NCBI GenBank assembly: GCA_015499995.1
Contig: JADNRV010000162.1
Location: 54,751-118,750 of the forward strand
Length of the DNA stretch: 64,000 bases
Origin: Flammula alnicola
Lineage: Eukaryota > Basidiomycota > Agaricomycetes > Agaricales > Strophariaceae
Reading direction: 5' to 3'
The position numbers and the translations under genes are program-made. Positions 56,502 through 64,000 of this stretch are shown here, piece after piece (positions within the stretch are counted from its first letter, which is position 1; every line of letters begins with the position of its first letter). Below the pieces are notes generated by a model. That model ran no database searches, was not told where the DNA came from, and saw only the letters and a list, made by a program, of their open reading frames with translations.

Positions 56502-56568
56502 ATGGCGCCTAAGCCAAGCAATCCGCCGTCGTCGTTGGCGAGACCCATGCAGCCAGCTAGTGGACTGT
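56502..56568 (+). pseudogene. Gag N-terminus of gypsy element 2, cut by the copia insertion
   Basis: ATG at 56502 encodes MAPKPSNPPSSLARPMQPAS, then runs into the copia terminal sequence at about 56566, giving an immediate TAG. The downstream gag/pol of this element was not found to the right of the copia element. Confidence 0.5.
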
Positions 56569-56938
56569 AGTTACGACACGCAGTAAGTAATCTCAGACGA
56601 CACACGGTGAGTGTAACGGCTGTATTATACCTGTAGTTACGACACGCAGTAAGTAATCTACAGGATAGTATTTAGTAAATGAAAGAATAAAATAACAGGT
56701 AGGTTAGACTGACCTCAGACGACACACGGTGAGTGTAACGGCTGAGGTGTAGTCTACCCATCGATAGAAAAATAACTCGGGCGCGGGAAGTGCCACCCGC
56801 GATCCGCTGATAACAGTGCGGGTACTTGTATATGCAGGCGCGGCTGCATCCGCATAGAGTAGTAAGTAAGTAAGGATAGAAATAAAGAAATGAAGTACTA
56901 CATGTACCCGCGTAGGGTCATGCCCGGTTCCCTCAACA
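56566..56938 (-). repeat. 3' LTR of the copia element
   Basis: On the minus strand this follows the stop of the pol frame and a polypurine run (TTAGGGGAG at 56939-56947) and starts TGTTGAGGGAACC, a standard LTR start. Its outer part shows interleaved repeats: unit A (TGTAGTTACGACACGCAGTA) at 56566 and 56632, and unit B (CAGACGACACACGGTGAGTG) at 56594 and 56716. The exact outer end is therefore ambiguous. Confidence 0.65.
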
Positions 56939-56963
56939 CTCCCCTAAGCTGGATGACCCGTCT

Positions 56964-59900
56964 CTAATCAGTCAATCGCAGCATATAGCATTGTGACTCC
57001 GTCTCCTCGCGCGATAGCGGCTTCGTGAGAATGTCAGCGAGATTCTCTTTGGATGGGACGTGCACGACTGTGACGTCTCCGTCGCCCACTCGCTCCCGTA
57101 TGTAGTGATAGCGAATGTGTATATGCTTGGCCTTCTTGTGGCCTTTCTTGTTTTTAGTGAGGGCGATCGAACCAGTGTTGTCGTTGTACAAGACCGCCGG
57201 AGTAGGTTGTTCCAAGCCGGCTTCTCGCATGAAAGAGTACATCCAAACCGCTTGTTGGCATGCACGGCTAGTTGCCATATATTCGGCCTCCGTAGTGGAA
57301 AGCGCCACGGTGTCTTGACGTTTTGAGCTCCACGAAACCGGTCTGCCAGCCATCGTGAAAATATAAGCGCCTGTTGAGCGCCCGGTGTCCAGGAGATCAC
57401 CCGCGTAGTCGGCATCGACGAAACCATATGGCCTGATTCCCTCGTTGGTTTCTCGGCAGTATGAGATTTTGTAGTGTAGGGTTGCCTTTATATACGCGAG
57501 TATGTGCATGAGTGCCTTCCAGTGTCCTGGTCCGGGGTTGATTTGAAATTGGGCTAGGAGGTTGACAGCGAATGAAAGATCTGGTCTGGACGCGACTTGA
57601 GCCCACATCACACTTCCCAATGCTTCTCGGTAGGGCTTGTCGGCCATGTAGTGGTGGTCCTCATCTGTAGATGCGCAATCTTTGAGTGAGAGATCGATTC
57701 CAACTGGGAGTGGCGTGTACTTGGGGTTGCAATCCGCCATCCCAAATCGTTGTAGAACTCGTTCGAGGTATGGGCGTTGCGATATTGTGATGGTACCGGT
57801 CTCTTTGTCCTGTTTCATACTCATCCCGAGTATGAATCTCCCTTTCTCCTCATCATCCTCCACCCTCTTGATGTCGTACGCACTATCCAACTCCCCTATC
57901 GCTTTTATCTCCTCTGTTTCTGATGATGACCCTCCAATTACATCATCCGTGTATGTGACGTTGAGCGTATACTGTCCGTTGATTATTCGGTGCCTAACGC
58001 ACGGGTCGGCCCTTGACTGGTAGTATCCGAGTGCATCGTATGTTCCAGATAGCTCATCCTCCCAGTCATGGGCACCTGCCATCATCCCGTAGACAGTTTT
58101 ATGAGCGCGGTACACCAGGTTCTCCTCCCTTCGCTGAATATAACCGGGGGCCTGCTCCGTGTAAACCTCGAATTTGTTTACGCTGTTCAGATATGCAGCG
58201 ACGAAGTCTATTTGCCAGAGTCGGAGTCCGAGGTGGGCGATGATAGCCAGGCACATGTGCATAGACTCGAGACGTGCTACTGACGCATAGGTTTGATCGA
58301 AGTCTACTCCGGGGATTTGATTGAAGCCTTGAGCAACAAGCCGTGCTTTTCTCTTGGTGATGTCGCCTCCTCCATCATACTTAAAACCATATACCCATTT
58401 TAGCCCGATGACTTTCTTTCCCACCGGCCTTGCTACTTTGCTGAATACCCCCCGTCTCTCCATCATCGACATCTCCAGATCCATTGGCGGCCTCCAGAGG
58501 TCGTCTTGGCGCATCGCCTCCATATATGATTTAGGTAGGTACATATCATTATCCGTCGTGGCCAGGAGAGCTATGTACTCATCGAGGTCGGATTGGAAAT
58601 CCAGCATGCGGTTTTGGTGGAAGTCGAGTGCATCTAGATCCATGTCGTACGCCGGCACTGCCTGGGTTAGGGGATAAACAACTGATGCATGTGGTCAGTC
58701 ATCCTTCGCCCACTCTTCTCCCCTGTCCTTCGCGGCTAACTCTCTTTCAGCCGATTCCACGGAATCCATGGTGGTGGCTGTGGGCTTGGGAATTCTGGCA
58801 GATCGGCGCGGTGGTGGAGGCGCTTCTTGCACATCTGGTCGTTGGGCATTAAAGAGTTGTACATTGCGATTTTGTTGGCTTTGGTGCGCGTCAGTTGGAC
58901 GGTGTCTAGGTGCAATCGGGTACGGTTGGTGGACTTCTGCTGCAGGAACACCAGGCGCTGGTATAGGCGCCGGTTCCACATTAGGATCATCAGGAGTCGG
59001 TGGCTGATCTGGGGCGACAGGGTCCTCGATTTCATCTGTAAAGATCGGGTCATCGTGAAGGGCATCTTGATCGAATAAGGTACGATGCCCGGTGCCTTCC
59101 TCAAACACAACGTTGCGAGCTTTGATAATAATTCCAGTATTTCGGTCGAGCAGCTTGTATGCATCTCGTCCATAGTACCCGATGAGTGTGTATTTGATAG
59201 ACGTAGTGTCGAGTTTAGATGGGTTAACTTCCTTGGGGACCTTCGCATAGGCTGACGATCCGATGGGGCGCAGATGGGACACGTCCTGGCGCTTCCCAAA
59301 CCATCTCTCAGCGGGTATCTGACCAGGATGTCGTCTTGATGGCATGAGGTTCAGGACGTATATGATGGCGGCAAGTATGTCTGCCCAGTAGGATGGAGGT
59401 AGCCCCGAGTCACATCGCACGCACTGCACACCTTCAAGAACTGTTCGGTTGGTTCTCTCGGGCACGCCGTTTCCGGAATGGGCATATGGGGCCGGCGATT
59501 CGATTCGTATCCCATTTTCTTTGCAGAATTTCTCGCAGGTCCAGTTTAGAAATTCCTTCCCCATATCAAAACGAAAGCACTTGACTTTCTTGCCTGTCTG
59601 TAGCTCGGCCTCTGTTTTGTATTCGGTGATGGCTTTGAGTGTTGCGTCACCAGTTTTCTCGGACAGGAAATATTCCTTTCGATATGAAGAAGCGCCATCG
59701 GTCATGATTAGTGCATATGTGGCGCCGCCGATCGATGCCACTCGTGAAGGACCCCATAAGTCCATATGCACCCTCTCTAAGACTTCGGTTTCAGGCGTGA
59801 CCTTCTCATCGAATGGTCAGTTGGTTTGTTTCCCATAGATACAATCTTCACACATGCCGAGCGCCTCTTTCCCAGGGACAATTTGTAGACCGTCTACCAA

Positions 59901-60755
59901 TCCCTTGCTTGCCATCTCTTTTATCGTTCGAGAACCGAAGTGGCAGAAACGACGATGCCACTGCTCGATTGTCATTGGCTTCTCGTGGGATTTAGCGGGC
60001 ATAGCCTTGACTTCCAAGTCAGCTCCAGCTTCGTCGAAGACGTACATTCCTCGGTCTCGCCTAACAGACAGTAGGATTTCCCCTTGTTGATCAATGAATT
60101 TGGCTTGTCCTCCGCCAAAGTTTACAAACAGTCCAGCTTGATCAAACTGGCTGACGGAGATGAGGTTTGCTGTGAAGTCTGGTGTATGAAGGGCGTTGTT
60201 GAAGATAAGTTTGACTCTTCTGTCTTTTGAGGTGTAAAGTTTGACAACAGTTCCTTTTCCGTAGATCTTGAACCGTGCTTCACGGCTAGCAGCTTGTCCC
60301 TCTTGAGGCTCATTGAACGATTGGTACGTGGAGAAATCAGCTTTATTGGCGAAGCAGTGATTGCTTGCCCCAGAGTCTGCGTACGTGAGGGTAGCTACTG
60401 AGCTATTCCCCGCCATCATCACCATCATTTTCCCACTCGTCTTGGATGTCTCCTCAGCGCCTTTCTCCGGTATAGCGGTAACAACATATTGTTGGTCTGG
60501 GGGATCGGGTACATGCACAGATATATCGGGTTGGTGCGCAATCTTGCCGATTATTGCCACTCTCTCATCCATGAGCGCCGGCAGATCTGTGTACTTGTCG
60601 AGATGGTGGATATCCTCCCAATCGGTGGCGAACTGGGCTGATTGGTCGTCCTGCATTTCGATGGATGCCGCGAGCGCGAATACACGTTCGACTACTGCAA
60701 CATTTGCGGTGGGTGTAGTAGGAGGGTTTACCGTTGAAGAGACCGCGAGCGGCTA
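56964..60755 (-). pseudogene. Ty1/copia polyprotein (protease, integrase, RT, RNase H), nearly open
   Basis: One frame runs on the minus strand, broken only by TGA at 59817-59819 and 58695-58697. In order: protease YADSGASNHCF (60370); pre-integrase zinc region WHRRFCHFG...CEDC (59960-59840); integrase D, D, E at HMDLWGP, FRFDMGKEF and NGVPERTNRT; a Pro-rich linker; RT with LKWVYGFKYDGGG, ARLVAQGFNQIPGVDF and catalytic YTDDVIG; RNase H with DADYAGD and ALSTTEAEYMA. The domain order (integrase before RT) defines copia. Gag and the zinc knuckle are missing: coding similarity stops near 60755 and no 5' LTR was seen, so the element is 5'-truncated. Orientation is opposite to the gypsy elements on both sides. 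Confidence 0.92.
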
Positions 60756-62508
60756 GCTGTGAACGGACTACCATTCTTCTTACCTGAGCTATTTTTAGCA
60801 CTTAGTAAAGCTTATAATGTAGTCTAAATGTTACAAGTCCGGACATTACAATGACAAGACTACTAAGGACTAGAGGAAACGATGCAAGATAACGAGGAAT
60901 GCGCGGTTTAATAAAGACATTATCATTAGTAACTATTGAGATACTAGTCAATACATCTAATGAAGTGTACGGAAATAGGCGCCTTTCAGTAATATCTTAA
61001 CCATCCGGCCTATACAGCGAGGGCGCGGATCTCTAGATTAAAAGAACGGACATCTAGGCACACTACAGGACAGGTCGCGTGACATTGCCGAAGGCACCGA
61101 GGACAGTGGAGCAGCGGGGTAAAGCAGACGCCCATAGACGCGCCTGTAGCAACACCGATCAAAGCTCGGATCAAAGGGATACCAAATTGGGAACACATAC
61201 CATATCGGGTAATAACTTGGTACAGGAAGATTTCCGGGGTGCATAACTCGACACAGCGAGATCCCAGATGCACGCCGAGGGTACCAAGATACCGGGTACA
61301 GAGGACGAAGGGTTACAACCCTAATCACGAGCATTATCTCGGACAGAACGTGCGTGGATTGCCCGAGCGTCTCCGACGAAATGTAAGCGCGTCTATGCTC
61401 CGGTCAGTCTATAGCCAATGACAGGACAAGATACCAATGAAAACGAAAGGTCACGAGCCTGTATACCACGCGGTCGAGGAGGAGTAAGTCTTAGGCGCTT
61501 AAGTTAGCCGAACCGACGACGATCTGAGCTCCCGATCCAACCAAAAAGGCATGATTGAGCGGATGAGCACGGAAACTGTACTCCACAAGGCCGCCGCTCG
61601 CGCACAAATGCCCATGAAATCTCTATATTCTCGTCATTGCGTCTATGTAATAATATATCGTCTCAGTAGTATATAAGCAGCCCTGTAACACCGTAGAACA
61701 CAAGCAATTTACCACCCACGAGATACAAGCGCTTAAGAATTATATCTTAAGTGTTTCACCTCTAAGTACCAAGTAGCTTCAAAGCGAGAGTCCCATAATA
61801 TAAAAAGAAACCAAGTAATGATATAAACGAACTGTTAAGACGAGAACGCGTGTCTAAGTGATTCGCCAAGACAAGTAAAGAGAGTTATAAGCCAAGGAAC
61901 CTGTCTAAGTGACTTGTTCAAAACCTACCCTTTGTCAAAGGACATCTGGGGACCTGGACTGTAGTGTCGGTGGACGAAAGCGTCTACGCGCCTCTGGCCA
62001 TTGTTAAGGGACTGTAGTGTCGGCGGATCAGACATCTGCGCGCCTCTTTCCACAAGTATAGTTTTTGAGACAAGTAAAGACAAGTTAAAGGGCATAGAGC
62101 CATCTTCTCAATTGGAGAACAAGACAAAGCGAGATCAGTTAGCAGTTTGTGCATAGAGCACTAGTTTCCGAGTACCAGACCAGAATTTACACAAGTCTAT
62201 TGGACTTAAAACGACCCATTGGCTATAAACGCGCCTAAGGCCTTGCCTGAGCCGTTGTATAGTTAAAACACCTTCTTTTATCGCACACCTACTATCAGGT
62301 ATCGATATTATAAAACTATTATCCTCCCCTTGGACGAACTAAGTCAACTAAACATTGATTTGGGTGTTTGAGTGTAGTAAAGTAGTTATTTAAAAGTGAA
62401 GCAAGTCGGATTTGATAGTATCTCTCTAATAGACATTACAAAGTCTATTGAAAGCGACTACTTGATTATCTAGTAGTTCACACACACCCCGCACTAAGCA
62501 TCTTTATC
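60756..62508 (+). repeat. Non-coding region ending in a long LTR of gypsy element 3
   Basis: No gene. A TATATAAGCAG box at 61670 followed by CA-rich transcribed sequence suggests the LTR promoter. Imperfect tandem units starting GGACTGTAGTGTCGG lie at 61957 and 62019 and each end in GCGCCTCT. The LTR would end near CACTAAGCA at about 62500, just before the primer-binding site. Its left boundary is not determined; part of this block may belong to the truncated copia element or to older inserts. Confidence 0.45.
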
Positions 62509-62525
62509 TGGAGCCCACCGCGAGG
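62509..62525 (+). promoter_or_regulatory. Retroelement primer-binding site
   Basis: TGGAGCCCACCGCGAGG, the same type of site as at 56360-56376 with one base different. It lies about 120 bp before the Gag frame. Confidence 0.6.
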
Positions 62526-62645
62526 GGGGGTTTCTAAGATATTTGATACAAGGTTGTGGTAAAAGAGGCGTCGATTATTCGTACAGAAAGTCGTGCTTCA
62601 ACCTGTATAGGATTTGAATCGTTCAAACGGTGAAAACCATACAAA

Positions 62646-64000
62646 ATTGAGGGCTCAAGTAATCCTAATAAGGGGAACAAGAGCGCCAATAAACCAGCGT
62701 CAGCAGTTGCTTCCTCATCAAAAGCACCAGCAGCACGCACCACTTATAATTCTATAAGGGCAGGAACAGAACCCCTACCTTTACCGTTACCAAAGAAAAG
62801 AGAACCTTTCTCGAAAGAGAAAACCCGCTCGGACTATAGCCAGAAAGTCAGATCCTTAAATAATATTCAAAGCGCACCTCGCAGGATATTATCCAGGACG
62901 GCTTCTGTACCTACACAAAGAGCGACCTCCCCACCAGAAGAGGAAGAGGAAGATATTACCCAAGAACTTTTCCAGGCGCCAAACGTACCAACTAGATCTA
63001 CTAAGATGGGTATGCCAGCACCAGGAACAAGAGATGCGCCGAAGTTTGATCCAGACAAGGAGTCCGAATTGCTGAGATTTATATCTCGCATGGAGGATCT
63101 CTATTCTACCCATTCGATCACGGATGACAAGGAGAAAATAAGGCTACTAGGCAAATATGCCCCAGCGGAAACTGAAGCAGAATGGAGCGCGTTTGACGAG
63201 TACAAAGCCGGAGCCTGGAAAGCGTTTAGAGACGAAGTCATAAAAAGCTACCAGAAGCTGCCGCACTCGAAAGAGGCTCGCTTTACGGTTCAAAAAGATA
63301 TGCGCAGAGAAAGCCGGGCGGCATGGGATTCCTAGGCAAGACCTTCATGCTCTATTAAGTCTGAAACGAGCGTTCGTTGCAGAAGCCGAAAAACTGTTGG
63401 TGACCCCAGCGCTTATGTCAAATAAAGAGCTAGTGACGGAGTTCCTAGGATGCCTGTCGGAAGAATTTCAGCAAAGACTGAAAGACAAGATGGAGATTTG
63501 GCAGACGCAAAGGGAGCGTCTACAAGCGCGACGACAGCAACAACAGCTGCTGGAGAAACCAGGGTAGAAGATCGCTACAAATGGAAGGAAGTAATCGAAA
63601 CCGCGGTTATCATAGCGAGACGGTCCTCACAGCCGCTCGAAAGGATGAGCGAGGATTTGGTTCGCGGAGTTTCGGGCGAACGAAGAGAAGACACTATTAA
63701 AATGGAGGAGACTGTAGCCAGACTGGCGGATTCCCTAAAAATCCAACAGCAGCAGCAACAGGAGATGCGACAGTACAGCCAAGTGATGGACCGACGCTTT
63801 GAGCAGCTAATCTCAGCAATAAAAACTCAAGCGATCCAGCCACAGGCAGGAACCTCGCAACCTTACTCTTACCAACAACAATACCCAAGGAATAATGCGT
63901 ATAACCCAGGAGCTAGTAATAGCAGACAGTATCCCGATGGGTGCTACTATTGCAAAGAAATGGGGCACAGGATGCACGAGTGTCCGCACGCGCTTAAACA
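62646..64000 (+). pseudogene. Gypsy-type Gag, frameshifted, continues past window
   Basis: A Pro/Ser/Lys-rich start (PLPLPLPKKREPFSKEKTRS) leads into the structured Gag core: PAPGTRDAPKFDPDKESELL, then RFISRMEDLYSTHSITDDKE. The frame is lost near 63335. Conserved sequence resumes in another frame (LKRAFVAEAEKLLVTPALMS, then TEFLGCLSEEFQQRLKDKME), changes again after about 63566, and ends in a Gln-rich stretch and the zinc knuckle CYYCKEMGHRMHEC (C-x2-C-x4-H-x4-C) at 63942-63983. The expected ATG position reads ATT at 62646. Protease and RT would lie beyond the window. At least two frameshifts mark it as decayed. Confidence 0.75.

Overview
The window is eukaryotic and almost certainly from a mushroom-forming basidiomycete (Agaricomycetes). 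Evidence: protein-coding genes cut by many short GT-AG introns (about 45-110 bp), an F-box/LRR gene, a DUF6533-like membrane protein, a PTH11/rhodopsin-like membrane protein, a MULE transposase with a SWIM finger, and copia and gypsy retroelements of fungal type. Exon boundaries were joined by hand from reading frames and splice signals. They are solid for the F-box, XPG/GEN1-like, proline-rich and MULE genes and approximate elsewhere.

The dominant structure is a very large inverted duplication. Bases 1-8517 reappear in reverse complement at 40594-49110 (paired positions sum to 49111, or 49110 between two 1-bp indels). I saw only three differences over about 8.5 kb. The left arm runs off the window edge. 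Each arm carries, from the outside in: a BRR2 (U5 snRNP helicase) pseudogene piece, a fragment resembling the NOT4 tail, a long multi-exon pseudogene of LTN1/listerin (ribosome-quality-control E3 ligase) lacking its RING end, and a divergently transcribed gene for an acidic low-complexity protein. The inner breakpoints fall inside that last gene, so its two copies have different 3' halves.

The 32-kb spacer (8518-40593) holds, in order: an uncharacterised agaric-type gene (9.0-10.2 kb, minus); an intact F-box gene (11.5-13.4 kb); an XPG/GEN1-like PIN nuclease gene (14.0-15.7 kb); a decayed PTH11-like membrane protein (17.6-18.9 kb, minus); minisatellites; an intact proline-rich protein (22.6-23.7 kb); a myo-inositol oxygenase pseudogene split by a poly-A retrocopy with a 14-bp target duplication (25.7-26.7 kb); a DUF6533-like membrane protein (28.5-29.6 kb, minus); an uncharacterised CxxC-GH-CP protein (32.8-34.1 kb, minus); and a fully open 1006-codon MULE transposase gene (35.0-38.2 kb, minus). 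Dispersed AAGTGA-rich repeats with a shared end sequence occur at four places.

To the right of the duplication, the BRR2 pseudogene continues to about 51.0 kb. Beyond it lies a nested transposon graveyard: a 1.2-kb TIR element, three TA-flanked MITEs, two of them in or next to a decayed gypsy LTR/gag, part of a second gypsy element (LTR, primer site, gag start), a copia element inserted into it (about 3.8 kb of pol, broken only by two TGA codons), and a third LTR element whose Gag runs to the window end. I saw no convincing tRNA, rRNA, CRISPR array or origin.
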